Both the position numbers and the translations under genes were made by a program. A stretch of 64,000 bases of DNA from Flavobacterium sp. (GTDB taxonomy: Bacteria > Bacteroidota > Bacteroidia > Flavobacteriales > Flavobacteriaceae), in NCBI GenBank assembly GCA_029946065.1, contig JAQSDU010000014.1, positions 923,623 through 987,622 on the forward strand. The letters are read 5' to 3'. Shown piece by piece: positions 28,221-38,537 of this stretch (position 1 is the stretch's first letter; each line of letters opens with the position of its first letter). The notes under the pieces are model-generated. The model worked only from the letters and a program-made list of their open reading frames with translations. It had not been told where the DNA came from and made no database searches.

Positions 28221-29582
28221 TTATTTTATTGAGCCAATAATATCATATTTCGTAATAATATGATGCTTCCCATTACCTAAGTCAACTAAAACAGCATTGT
28301 TTTCTTTGGTAAAAAGTTTGGAAACTTCTTCGATCGCAGTTCCTGATTTAACGATTGGATAAGGTTTTCCCATTACTTCACGGATTGGTTTATCCGCAAC
28401 ATCTTTATCTGAAACATAACTTTGAAACAAATCGGTTTCGTCAACCGAACCAACAAATCCGGTAATATCAATGACTGGAATTTGCGAAATTTTGTATTTG
28501 CGCATTCTTTCGATGGCGTGTGAAACGAGTTCTTCGGTGCGCACAATTACCAACGGTTTGTCGATGTGGTCTTTGATCACATCTTCGGCTTTTTTGATGT
28601 CTTCTTCAAGAAAACCGCGTTCACGCATCCAATCGTCGTTGAACATTTTTCCAACATAACGGCTTCCTGAATCGTGGAATAAAACCACAACCACATCTTC
28701 AGGCTTGAAATGCTCTTTCAATTGCAACAATCCTTTTATGGCAGAACCGGCTGAATTTCCTACAAAAATTCCTTCTTCCAAAGCTATTTTACGGGTATAA
28801 ACAGCAGCATCTTTATCGGTGACTTTTGTAAATCCATCGATCAATGAGAAGTCAACATTTTTAGGAAGGATGTCTTCGCCAATACCTTCAGTGATATAAG
28901 AATAGATTTCGTTTTCATCAAAAATTCCGGTTTCGTGGTATTTTTTAAACACAGAACCATAAGTATCGATACCCCAAATTTTAATATTCGGATTTCTTTC
29001 TTTTAGATATTTAGCTACGCCAGAAATGGTGCCGCCAGTTCCTACTCCAACCACAAAATGCGTGATTTTCCCTTCGGTCTGTTCCCAGATTTCAGGGCCC
29101 GTTTGCTCATAATGCGCAATGGCGTTAGAAGGATTATCGTATTGGTTTACGTACCAAGAATTCGGCGTATCTTCACCCAATCTTTTAGAAACGGAATAAT
29201 AAGACCGTGGATCTGTCGGCTCAACATCTGTAGGGCATACAACGACTTTTGCACCAACGGCACGCAAAATATCCATTTTTTCCTTGGATTGCTTGTCGGT
29301 GATTACACAAATTAACTTGTAGCCTTTTACGATAGCCGCAAGTGCCAATCCCATTCCGGTATTTCCGGAAGTGCCTTCGATAATGGTGCCGCCTGGTTTT
29401 AATCGACCATCCGCTTCTGCATCTTCAACCATTTTTACGGCCATTCTGTCTTTCACGGAGTTGCCAGGATTAAAAGTTTCGACTTTTGCCAACACCAGTG
29501 CATCGACTTCAGCGGTGATTTTGTTGAGTTTTACAAGTGGCGTATTGCCGATAGTTCCGAGTATATTTTCAGCGTATTTCAT
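28221..29582 (-). CDS. Cystathionine beta-synthase type PLP enzyme with CBS pair
   Basis: A 453-residue fold-type II PLP enzyme joining serine or O-acetylserine with a thiol. The PLP lysine is K44 in NPGNSVKDR and the phosphate loop GTSGNTG is at 70-76; VGTGGTISG follows. The C-terminal ~115 residues form two CBS domains (MRKYKISQIPVID; EVMGKPYPIVKSG). That tail, absent from ordinary cysteine synthases, favours cystathionine beta-synthase and suggests allosteric control. No N-terminal haem site is present. Confidence 0.92.
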   Translation of the reverse strand: MKYAENILGTIGNTPLVKLNKITAEVDALVLAKVETFNPGNSVKDRMAVKMVEDAEADGRLKPGGTIIEGTSGNTGMGLALAAIVKGYKLICVITDKQSKEKMDILRAVGAKVVVCPTDVEPTDPRSYYSVSKRLGEDTPNSWYVNQYDNPSNAIAHYEQTGPEIWEQTEGKITHFVVGVGTGGTISGVAKYLKERNPNIKIWGIDTYGSVFKKYHETGIFDENEIYSYITEGIGEDILPKNVDFSLIDGFTKVTDKDAAVYTRKIALEEGIFVGNSAGSAIKGLLQLKEHFKPEDVVVVLFHDSGSRYVGKMFNDDWMRERGFLEEDIKKAEDVIKDHIDKPLVIVRTEELVSHAIERMRKYKISQIPVIDITGFVGSVDETDLFQSYVSDKDVADKPIREVMGKPYPIVKSGTAIEEVSKLFTKENNAVLVDLGNGKHHIITKYDIIGSIK

Positions 29583-29586
29583 TGTT

Positions 29587-29697
29587 GTGTAATTCGGTTA
29601 TTGGTGGATTTGGTTGTTCGTAAAAAAAACAAAATCGCATACAAATGTAATAATTATTAGTGGATTGGGTTATGGGTGGATTTGGTTATCGGGAGAA
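29587..29697 (-). promoter_or_regulatory. Promoter of the cystathionine beta-synthase gene within repeat-rich leader
   Basis: TACATTTG at 29642-29649 (minus) fits the -7 element and implies a ~55-base leader. On both sides the minus strand carries related units, AACCAAATCCACC followed by CATAACC or AATAACC (about 29598-29617 and 29676-29694), another 7/14-base repeat pattern. Confidence 0.55.
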
Positions 29698-29746
29698 TAT
29701 GTCTCGGCGGAGCGATATTGCTTCTTCCTGCAAAGTGACCCTCCTC

Positions 29747-31741
29747 CTACTGAAAGAAATTCCATACCAATCCAAAACGGATCAGCTTGTCGCGAAACGG
29801 CGATGTTGGTGACGAATAATAATTATTGCCCGTCATTCCGCTATTGAAATGCTCATATTTAAGGTAAATACGTGTTTGACGAACGCGGGCATTTACAAAA
29901 ATATCGAGCATTGGAAATCCGCCGATTTTTTTTTGGTTTTGAATATAAAATTCCCCAATTAACGGATTATAGTCGTTAGCATAATATTTTGTAAAGTAAT
30001 TTAGCGTCACACCAGTCTGCAAAAACATCGCCCTCTTGAAAACATAATCAGAAAAATACAAGGTATTGCGCGTAACGATTTGAGGAACATTCAGAATATC
30101 ATCATCCTGAGCGGTTTTTTGGTACAACAAGGTATTGTCCAATGCGAGTTTCCATAATTTAAATTCTCTGGAAACTTTCAACGACAAATAATTGATGGTT
30201 CCGTTGTATTGTTTCGGCGAAACGAGCAAGACGTTATCGATCGCGCTGTCATCGCTAAAATATAATTTATCGTTTAAAGTCGTGAATTGCAATTCAGCAG
30301 TAGCCCATTGTGTATCCGCTTTTACCCTAAAATTATTGATTTTTTCATTTTTGAATTCATTATACCAATTGTAGGCAATGTAACTGCTTTGGTACAAATT
30401 ATAAATATTGTCCGGCAGCTTATTGATTTTTTGGTATTGAAAAGACAAGTGGTTGTTTTCATTCACATCATAATTGAGCGACGCATCAAAATCGGATAAA
30501 TCTTGGTCAGTAATGGAATTGGAATAAAGTGCCTTCGCGTTCCATTTGCCTTTTTGATAGGCATATTCGGCACCAAAACTGTTAATTCGGTCATTTAATG
30601 CGCTCGGAATCACATTACCACCCTGAACAATAACCCTATCGTAGTAATAATTATAATTAAAATCGTCTATAAAAAAGCCAATGCGCCCTAGTGTTTTATT
30701 TTCGTATATCGCACCGACTTTGTTATAAAACCTGTCGTATCTGGTTTGGTCATTGATGTTCGCTGTGGCCGAGGCAACGCCAAATCGTTTGAACGGCGTT
30801 GTGGTTCCGGTGATTGTGGTATTTACTGTTGCTTGCTGGAACTCAAATAATTTCTTCTCAAAATTAAACTGGTGCGTAAAATACAGATTGTTTTCTCCTT
30901 CCGTTTTATTGAATCTGAAACTGTGGTCGATAAAATAACGCGTGCCTTTTAAAAGCGACTGCGCATCACCAAGATAAACCTGAAGTCTTGCCCTATCTTT
31001 GAAGTTGCTGTCTCCGCTTTCAAAATCATCAGTATTAATGATTCCGCCGTTTTCTTCGTTCATAATATCTTGCCCTGCCATGTGTGCTTTGAGCGAATAT
31101 CTTGTGTTTTTGGTATGGTAACTCGTTGTGAAACGGAAATTTCCGGTACTTGATAAAGCATTCGTATAGCGTCCTAATGAGCGCAATCCTTTATAGGCGA
31201 TAGAAAAATTAAGCCGTTCAGAAGTATTTACAGTAAAAAAAGCATCCAGTGATTGGCCTTGTTTGATCGTCGTTTTAAAATACAGTTCCGTCAACGGTGT
31301 CGGCACCTGATAATACCGCATTTGAGATGGTTTGAGGTAATTGAACTGCTTTGCATTGAATCCAAATTCCGGGTAAGGCGAAAAATCATTCAAGCTGTAT
31401 TGCAGTGTATTATACGTTTGTCCGTCATTCGCAAAAGCCAACAGCCCAAAATTATCACGGCGCAAGTAGTTGAAAGTATATTCTTTTTGAATGGTAAGCG
31501 AAGTGTCGATGTATGTCGTGTCCCTTTCGAGCGTTACGACGCGGTACATGTCTATGGTAGCTTTAGGTTGCTCTTTCTGAGGTTTTTCGTCTTCGCCTTC
31601 TGAGATGCTTTTTTTAGCAGCCGTTGCTTTATTGGTATTGGTTTGCTTCTGATTTGTACCGCCAGAACTTACTTTTTTCCGCTGTGCGGAAACAGAAATA
31701 GAAATCAATATAAAAAAAAGCAAAAATAATCTCTTTGTCAT
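29747..31741 (-). CDS. Putative outer-membrane porin (Porin_10-like)
   Basis: A 664-residue protein with a signal peptide ending SVSAQ, a Lys/Gln/Ser-rich linker (~20-62), then many alternating amphipathic strands and a C-terminal aromatic end (RFGLVWNFFQ). This matches the Bacteroidetes putative porin family. Substrate is unknown. A short -7 element lies 20 bases upstream. Confidence 0.85.
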   Translation of the reverse strand: MTKRLFLLFFILISISVSAQRKKVSSGGTNQKQTNTNKATAAKKSISEGEDEKPQKEQPKATIDMYRVVTLERDTTYIDTSLTIQKEYTFNYLRRDNFGLLAFANDGQTYNTLQYSLNDFSPYPEFGFNAKQFNYLKPSQMRYYQVPTPLTELYFKTTIKQGQSLDAFFTVNTSERLNFSIAYKGLRSLGRYTNALSSTGNFRFTTSYHTKNTRYSLKAHMAGQDIMNEENGGIINTDDFESGDSNFKDRARLQVYLGDAQSLLKGTRYFIDHSFRFNKTEGENNLYFTHQFNFEKKLFEFQQATVNTTITGTTTPFKRFGVASATANINDQTRYDRFYNKVGAIYENKTLGRIGFFIDDFNYNYYYDRVIVQGGNVIPSALNDRINSFGAEYAYQKGKWNAKALYSNSITDQDLSDFDASLNYDVNENNHLSFQYQKINKLPDNIYNLYQSSYIAYNWYNEFKNEKINNFRVKADTQWATAELQFTTLNDKLYFSDDSAIDNVLLVSPKQYNGTINYLSLKVSREFKLWKLALDNTLLYQKTAQDDDILNVPQIVTRNTLYFSDYVFKRAMFLQTGVTLNYFTKYYANDYNPLIGEFYIQNQKKIGGFPMLDIFVNARVRQTRIYLKYEHFNSGMTGNNYYSSPTSPFRDKLIRFGLVWNFFQ

Positions 31742-31761
31742 TGTTAGCCTGATATATTGGG

Positions 31762-31769
31762 CAAAGGTA
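31762..31769 (-). promoter_or_regulatory. Promoter -7 element of the porin gene
   Basis: TACCTTTG on the minus strand, 20 bases before the porin ATG. The rest of the divergent region 31742-31998 shows no further element I can name. Confidence 0.6.
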
Positions 31770-31998
31770 GCATTTTTAAATGCAAAAAAAACTTAAAAAA
31801 ACCGTTAAGAGAGGTTGTAGGAAGTTGCATTTAGGCGATGGTATTAAAAGCGACGACGGTAACGATAAATGCTTCACTATTCGTCGGCTGTGATCTGCTA
31901 CCTATAATCTGAATACAGCTCCCTTATAATTTTAAAGTTTAGCAAAGTTTCCAACCTCTTCCACAAAAACGTTCTCTCTATATATAAACCAACCAACC

Positions 31999-34900
31999 AT
32001 GAACAAACTATACTTTGCAATATTGTTTTTTGTCAGCGCCACACTTTCGGCTCAAGATTATGGCAAATCCTGGAATAAAGTTATTATATATGAAAACGAC
32101 GGGAAAATAAAATCTGCCGACGAAGAAGTGGCTAAAATTTTCAAAAGTGCCAAAAACAAGCACATCGATGTTCAGGTCATCAAATGCTTTTTTTACAAGT
32201 CAAAATACATGCAAACGCTAGAGGAAAACGCGCAATTCAAAATCATCAGTTTACTGCAGAAAGAAATTCGAGAAGCCTCTATACCTTCAAAATCAATTCT
32301 GAATCTCATTTACGCAAAAACGCTAAACGACTATTACAGTAAAAACGCTTATCAGCTAAGTCAAAGAACAAAAATTGATTCGGCTGCATCAGGCGATTTT
32401 TTAACATGGAATGCAGCCGATTTCACTAATGCAATTCGAGATGCATTCGATAAAACCATTGCTAACAAAGCAGTCCTTAAAAAAGTACCGTTGACAGATT
32501 ACGAAGCAATTTTTGATTTTTTGTCATTGGATAAATTCAAAACAGAAACGCTTTATACTTACATGCTCAAAGAGCAAATTGAGTATTTTTCAAGCAATGC
32601 TTCTGTTAACGACGTTGAAACATTTACAGCTATTCGCAACAATATGTTTGACGATACCGCTGTTTTTAAAAACGTCAATCTTGGTGCTATAAAATCTGAA
32701 AACGCTAAAAAGATACTCGAATTTTACCAAGAACTGGAAGTCCTTGATCCTAATTTAGAAAATCAGTTCAACCGCATTGTGTTTTGCAAAACCTATATTC
32801 CTATTTATACGGAAGAGGCTTTTTTTAATGCGCTGCTGCGAATGCAAAAGAAAAATCCCGACGAACATCTCAATCAACGATTATTACTGGAAAAAGCTGT
32901 GGTCTATCAAAAATTGGCTTCAAAAGAACTACATCCCGATTACAACGCAAAAGCAGTTGCAATATGTGACAGCATCTTATCTATAAAAAACCGATCAAAT
33001 GCATTTCATACCGCAATGCTTACAAAAAGCAACATTCAATCGAAGATGTTAAGTGCAAAGCTGCAACAATTTATTTATCCGAACCAGCAAACGCGGGCAT
33101 TGATCAACTATAAAAATATCGATTCATTTTCAGTTTCTTTCTATAAAATCAGCCAGAAGCAATTTCAGGATTTAACCGATTGGAACAAAAAATATGACAG
33201 AGACAGTATCGTTGCCTCCATCCGCACAAAAAAACCTGTAAAGGCAATGAATAAAATTCTTACAGAAGAAAAGGATTACTTCCCACACGACACAGAAGTC
33301 CTACTTCCTAATCTTGAAAAAGGAATTTATCTCACCTATTTTGAAAGCAATAATACCAATGACAGTAAGAAAGTTGCTTCTTACGATTATATCACCGTAA
33401 CAAATTTTGCGGTTGCTACTAGTGTACTTGATAAAATTATTGACTTTCAGGTACTCCATCGAAAAACCGGTCAGCCAATCGCAAACGCCATTTTAAAGAA
33501 CGACCGCTTTAATTTAAAAACCAACGTTGCCGGAAAAGCAACTTATAAATCTGAAACTGAAAAATACTACAACGAAGCCTACCAGATTTTTAAGGACGGC
33601 GATACATTGGCTGTAAAAAATTCCTATTCTGGCTATTTCAATACCTACAGAAGTGATACTGAAGAAGACTCAAATTCAGAAGTGCGGCTTTATCTCGACC
33701 GCGCTATTTACCGTCCTGGACAAACAGTTTATTACAAAGGCATCGCCATTTCGCAGCTTAACCAACGTTCCGAAGTCGTACCTAAAACGCGTTTTACCAT
33801 AATCATTGATGATGCCAATTACAAAGAATTTAAGAAGTTTGATGTCACCACGAATGATTTCGGTTCCTTTTCGGGCACGTTCGTATTGCCAACAAATGTG
33901 ATGACGGGCCAATTTAGTATTGAAGTAGAAGAACCTGAAGATATCGAAAAAGACAGCAGCTATAATGCCGCAAAAGACGAACATCCGTTTTGGGACAACA
34001 CCAATTTTAACAATGACCGCGTAACTTTTAATGTCGAAGAATACAAACGCCCGAAATTTGAAGTGCAGTTCGACCCCATTAAGGAAAGCATCGCCGTGAA
34101 TCAAAAAGTTACCGTTACCGGAAAAGCAAAATCCTTCGACGGAAGCAATGTTAGCGGTGCCGATGTAAAATATACCATCCGCTTCCATTCAAAAGACGCT
34201 AATTTGATAGAAGCCATAACCACAACCGATGCTAATGGTAATTTTTCCATTATTTTTACTACGCTTCCAAATGAGGATTCAAATGAAAAAGATCTACCGG
34301 TTTTTTACTATAGCATCAATGCAGATGTTACCGATGTCAATGGAGAAACGCACACCGCTAGGACTTCCGTAAAAGCAGGATATCACACACTCGACATTAG
34401 CGCATCGTTGTCTGATAGGATTCTTACCAACGAGAAAAACAAAATCAGGCTAACAACCAATAACCTCAACGGCGAATTTATGGCTGCAAAAGGAAAAGTG
34501 GAAATCTTTTTTGAAAGTCCGTTTCCCTATAAATTCAGAAATCGTTTGTGGAAACGTCCGGAAATCTCAGGAATTTCTGATACCGAATTTGAACGGCTTT
34601 TCCCTTATGAAGAAAATAGCGCGAAACCCTATCAACAGCGTACACTTGCAGCAGAACAGCTTTTATATTCGAAAGCGGTTGACACACAAAATTCGCTCGA
34701 AATTCCGATGGATTTCATTGCTGATTACCGCAGCGGCTATTACCGGATAGTGTTCTCGTCCACTGATAATCTTGGACATTTGATCAAATATACACGCTAT
34801 TTTGTGCTTCAACAAAACAAGGATAAATTTGACACATCGGTACTTTTTAAAGCAGAACAAATCAATGAAAATCCAGCAAAAGATGGATTTGTCGCAATAA

Positions 34901-37900
34901 AAGTTACTTCTGTGATTCCAGAATTGTACTTACAAGTGACCGGTAATTATGAATACGGAAGGTTTTTTTTGAAAGATGCCAATTTACAAAATCATGAAGC
35001 CATCATCAGGATTCCGCTGCAAAAGGATTTTCAGAAAAACGTAAAGATAACGGTTGAAGGCTATTTCGAAAATCAATCATTTGATGCTTATGTGGATGTA
35101 GCGTTGCCCGAAATAAAACCTGAACTGCACTTTGAAACTGCAACCTTCCGCGACCGCATCCAACCCGGAAGTGCCGAAAACTGGTCGTTTAAAATTAAGG
35201 CGAAAGACACAACAGCCGAAAGCGAAATATTAGCATCGATGTATGATGCTTCGCTGGACCAATTCAGTGAAAGTTACTGGCAGGATTTGCGTTTTAACGA
35301 TCGTGGCAATTCCTACAGCAGCCGCGGCTTTTATGGCTATCAGGTGGCAGACATCACGCTGCGCAATCTAAATGCTCCACAGCCTTATATCCTTTCTAAA
35401 AACGAAAAAACGCAACTGATCTGGTTTGACTTCAACATCAATAAATCAATATATCTCAATTATGCCTATCGCGAAATCATAAACAAAAAAGCACCAAAAC
35501 CAGCGAATGCCGCATTGATTTACGGAATCATCGTCGCTGCTTCTGATGGACTTGCGCTGCCTGGCGTAAGCGTACTTGTAAATGGAACAGTCAGAGGTTC
35601 CGTAAGTGATTTCGATGGTTATTTCCAAATTGAAGCGGCAATTGGCGAAAAACTCACATTTTCGTTTGTAGGAATGAAAAACAAAACTGTTACCATCACA
35701 AATAAAGAATTAAACATAACCTTAGAAGATGATGAAATGGCACTAGAAAATGTTGTTGTAGCAGGTTACGACGTAAAAACAACAAAAGCAAAATCTAATA
35801 TGGCTTCTGTTACCGTTAGCGCTGCTACGATTGAAGCAAGGCCGAATGCTTCATTTCTTCAAACTTTGCAAGGTCAGGTCGCAGGACTGGAAATAAATTA
35901 CGGAAATGGACAGCCCGGAAGTGGCACTACCGTAATTCTGAGAGGTCTCGGTTCCATCAACGGCAAAACTAGCCCGCTTTATGTAATTGACGGCGTTCCG
36001 CTTAGCGACGATGCTTTCAGAAGTTTGAATCCCGATGATATCATTTCTGTATCTGTACTTAAAGACGCCGGAGCGACTGCCATCTACGGAAATCGAGGTG
36101 CAAATGGCGTAATTATCGTCAACACAAAATCGGCAATAGACGCGTTGGTAAAAGTGAAACCAAGACAGAATCTATCGGAATTTGCATTCTTTTTCCCAGA
36201 ATTGAGAACTGATAAAGACGGGAATTTCAGTTTCAATTTCACATCGCCCGAAGCTCTGACGGAATGGCGTTTCAGAATGCTCGCACACAATAAAAAAGCA
36301 GTATCGGCTCTTTATGAAGAAAGCGTCGTGACACAGAAAGATGTGATGATTACCCCTAATTTTCCAAGATTTTTACGAGAGAAAGATACGGTCGTCATCA
36401 GTTGTAAAATTGCCAATATTACCAACGAACCCAAAACTGGCATCGCCATATTGCAACTTTTCGATGCGGCGACAATGCAGGAAATCGACACAAAAACAAT
36501 GAATGTTGATAACATGCGTAACTTTAATGTAGCGGCAATCAACAGCACCGTTACAAGCTGGAAAATTATCATTCCCGAAGGACTACAAGGCATACAATAT
36601 CGCATTTTGGCAAAATCAGGCGATTTTTCCGATGGCGAAGAAAATATCATCCCGGTGCTTACCAATAATTTGCTGGTTACTGAAACGCTACCGCTTTGGG
36701 TGCGTGAAAACAGCAAAAAAGAATACACCTTTGAAAACCTTAAAAACAACACTTCAACAACGCTGCGCAACCACCAATTGATTTTGGAATATACGTCAAA
36801 CCCTGCGTGGATCGCGATACAATCACTGCCGTATTTGATGGAATATGAACACGAATGTGCTGAGCAGACTTTTTCTCGCTATTATGCCAATGCAATTGCG
36901 TCGGAAATCATCAAAAGCAATCCGAAAATTGCGGAAGTCTTCAGTAACTGGGAAAAAAGTAGTAAGCTGATATCGCAATTGGAGCAAAATGCCGAACTCA
37001 AATCGATTTTGCTTGCAGAAACACCTTGGCTTGCTGATGCAAAAAGCGAAACCGAACAAAAGAAAAACTTGGCATTGCTATTTGATTTGGAAAAAATGAA
37101 AAATTCAAGTGAAAATACTTTCCAAAAAATCATCCGCAAACAAATGCCGTCGGGTGCATTCAGTTGGTTTGAAGGCGGGTCTGAAAGTGAATACATCACC
37201 CGACACATTCTTGCCGGTTTCGGGCATTTGCAAAAGATGAACATCCACTCGGAAAATCAAACAGAAATTGACAACCTCATCAAAAACGGCTTGGTTTATC
37301 TGGATGCGCAGTTTGTACGCCATGAAGAATTTACCTATAAACTGAAGAAAAAACCACAATATTTTTTTAACACGAGCGACATGCATTACCTGTACATGCG
37401 AAGTTTTTTTACAGAAAAATTTCCATTGCCGGAAAAAATCAAAAAACTCGCAAATGCCAATTTGAAATTATTGGAAACCCGCTGGCTTGACTTTTCGCTG
37501 TATGAAAAAGGAATGGCAGCTTTGGTATTTTCGCGCTTTGGATATAAAGAAACGGCTAAAAAAATCCTCGTCAACCTAAAAGAAACCGCATCAAATAACG
37601 AGGGATTCGGCATGTACTGGATTGAAAATAAATCGGGTTGGTATTGGTACCAAGCGCCAATTGAAACACAAGCAATGCTCATTGAGGCTTTCGCCGAAGT
37701 AACCAATGACACCAAATCCGTCGATGCCATGAAAGTCTGGCTGCTCAAAAACAAACAGAACAAAAACTGGCCGACAACCAAAGCCACTACCGAAGCCGTT
37801 TATGCCTTGCTGATGCAGGGTAGCGATTGGCTTTCGGTAAAAGACAACACTGTTTTCCGCATTGGCGATGAAAAAATTGTATCTAAAAAACTATCCGAAA

Positions 37901-38493
37901 ATGAAAAAGAAGCCGAAACCGGTTATATAAAACTAACATGGAAAGGCAATGAAATCGACAGCAAAATGGCGACGCTTACCATCGATAATAAATCTAAAGT
38001 GCCGGGTTACGGTGGTTTTTATTGGCAATATTTTGAAGATCTTGACAAAATTAAAAATGATTCCAAAGGCGCATTATCAGTTGCCAAAGAATTGTACCTA
38101 AAAAAGAATGGTCCACAAGGGGAAATCCTGCAAAAAATCACCTCCGGAAATACTATAAAAATAGGCGATCTAGTAACCGTAAGGCTGGTCATCACCGCAA
38201 CCGAAGTTATGGAATACGTGCACCTCAAAGACATGCGCGCTTCCTGTTTTGAACCTGTAGATGTGATTTCCGGTTACCAATGGCGTGACAATATCGGGTT
38301 TTACAAAAGCACAAAGGATGCAGCAACACATTTCTTTTTCGACAACATCTCTAAAGGAAAATATGTTCTGGAATATGACCTCCGCGTGAACAATGAAGGT
38401 GATTTTTCCAATGGTATCACAACGATTGAAAGCATGTATGCCCCAGAGTTTTCAAGTCATACGAAAGGCATCCGAGTGAATGTAAAGAAATAA
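31999..38493 (+). CDS. Alpha-2-macroglobulin family protein with inserted SusC-like plug module
   Basis: A 2,164-residue exported protein (signal peptide ends TLSAQ, residue 19). Macroglobulin domains include the MG2-type segment LYLDRAIYRPGQTVYYKG near residue 563. A CarboxypepD_reg-like domain (GIIVAASDGLALPGVSVLVN) and a TonB-receptor plug (LQGQVAGLEI, LRGLGSING, YVIDGVPL, GATAIYGNRGANGVI) occupy about 1170-1385. The A2M core then starts (FAFFFPELRTDKDGNFSF), followed by a thioester motif C1620-A-E-Q1623 and a helical toroid. No beta-barrel follows the plug. Bacterial A2Ms trap proteases covalently; the inserted plug's role is unknown. Divergent from the porin. Confidence 0.93.
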   Translation: MNKLYFAILFFVSATLSAQDYGKSWNKVIIYENDGKIKSADEEVAKIFKSAKNKHIDVQVIKCFFYKSKYMQTLEENAQFKIISLLQKEIREASIPSKSILNLIYAKTLNDYYSKNAYQLSQRTKIDSAASGDFLTWNAADFTNAIRDAFDKTIANKAVLKKVPLTDYEAIFDFLSLDKFKTETLYTYMLKEQIEYFSSNASVNDVETFTAIRNNMFDDTAVFKNVNLGAIKSENAKKILEFYQELEVLDPNLENQFNRIVFCKTYIPIYTEEAFFNALLRMQKKNPDEHLNQRLLLEKAVVYQKLASKELHPDYNAKAVAICDSILSIKNRSNAFHTAMLTKSNIQSKMLSAKLQQFIYPNQQTRALINYKNIDSFSVSFYKISQKQFQDLTDWNKKYDRDSIVASIRTKKPVKAMNKILTEEKDYFPHDTEVLLPNLEKGIYLTYFESNNTNDSKKVASYDYITVTNFAVATSVLDKIIDFQVLHRKTGQPIANAILKNDRFNLKTNVAGKATYKSETEKYYNEAYQIFKDGDTLAVKNSYSGYFNTYRSDTEEDSNSEVRLYLDRAIYRPGQTVYYKGIAISQLNQRSEVVPKTRFTIIIDDANYKEFKKFDVTTNDFGSFSGTFVLPTNVMTGQFSIEVEEPEDIEKDSSYNAAKDEHPFWDNTNFNNDRVTFNVEEYKRPKFEVQFDPIKESIAVNQKVTVTGKAKSFDGSNVSGADVKYTIRFHSKDANLIEAITTTDANGNFSIIFTTLPNEDSNEKDLPVFYYSINADVTDVNGETHTARTSVKAGYHTLDISASLSDRILTNEKNKIRLTTNNLNGEFMAAKGKVEIFFESPFPYKFRNRLWKRPEISGISDTEFERLFPYEENSAKPYQQRTLAAEQLLYSKAVDTQNSLEIPMDFIADYRSGYYRIVFSSTDNLGHLIKYTRYFVLQQNKDKFDTSVLFKAEQINENPAKDGFVAIKVTSVIPELYLQVTGNYEYGRFFLKDANLQNHEAIIRIPLQKDFQKNVKITVEGYFENQSFDAYVDVALPEIKPELHFETATFRDRIQPGSAENWSFKIKAKDTTAESEILASMYDASLDQFSESYWQDLRFNDRGNSYSSRGFYGYQVADITLRNLNAPQPYILSKNEKTQLIWFDFNINKSIYLNYAYREIINKKAPKPANAALIYGIIVAASDGLALPGVSVLVNGTVRGSVSDFDGYFQIEAAIGEKLTFSFVGMKNKTVTITNKELNITLEDDEMALENVVVAGYDVKTTKAKSNMASVTVSAATIEARPNASFLQTLQGQVAGLEINYGNGQPGSGTTVILRGLGSINGKTSPLYVIDGVPLSDDAFRSLNPDDIISVSVLKDAGATAIYGNRGANGVIIVNTKSAIDALVKVKPRQNLSEFAFFFPELRTDKDGNFSFNFTSPEALTEWRFRMLAHNKKAVSALYEESVVTQKDVMITPNFPRFLREKDTVVISCKIANITNEPKTGIAILQLFDAATMQEIDTKTMNVDNMRNFNVAAINSTVTSWKIIIPEGLQGIQYRILAKSGDFSDGEENIIPVLTNNLLVTETLPLWVRENSKKEYTFENLKNNTSTTLRNHQLILEYTSNPAWIAIQSLPYLMEYEHECAEQTFSRYYANAIASEIIKSNPKIAEVFSNWEKSSKLISQLEQNAELKSILLAETPWLADAKSETEQKKNLALLFDLEKMKNSSENTFQKIIRKQMPSGAFSWFEGGSESEYITRHILAGFGHLQKMNIHSENQTEIDNLIKNGLVYLDAQFVRHEEFTYKLKKKPQYFFNTSDMHYLYMRSFFTEKFPLPEKIKKLANANLKLLETRWLDFSLYEKGMAALVFSRFGYKETAKKILVNLKETASNNEGFGMYWIENKSGWYWYQAPIETQAMLIEAFAEVTNDTKSVDAMKVWLLKNKQNKNWPTTKATTEAVYALLMQGSDWLSVKDNTVFRIGDEKIVSKKLSENEKEAETGYIKLTWKGNEIDSKMATLTIDNKSKVPGYGGFYWQYFEDLDKIKNDSKGALSVAKELYLKKNGPQGEILQKITSGNTIKIGDLVTVRLVITATEVMEYVHLKDMRASCFEPVDVISGYQWRDNIGFYKSTKDAATHFFFDNISKGKYVLEYDLRVNNEGDFSNGITTIESMYAPEFSSHTKGIRVNVKK

Positions 38494-38515
38494 TCCATTC
38501 GCAATATTATTCTTA

Positions 38516-38523
38516 TATATTTG
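38516..38523 (+). promoter_or_regulatory. Promoter -7 element of the T9SS cargo gene
   Basis: TATATTTG, 14 bases before the ATG at 38538, within the 44-base gap after the macroglobulin gene. This suggests separate transcription of the cargo gene. Confidence 0.55.
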
Positions 38524-38537
38524 TAAAAAAACAACAC

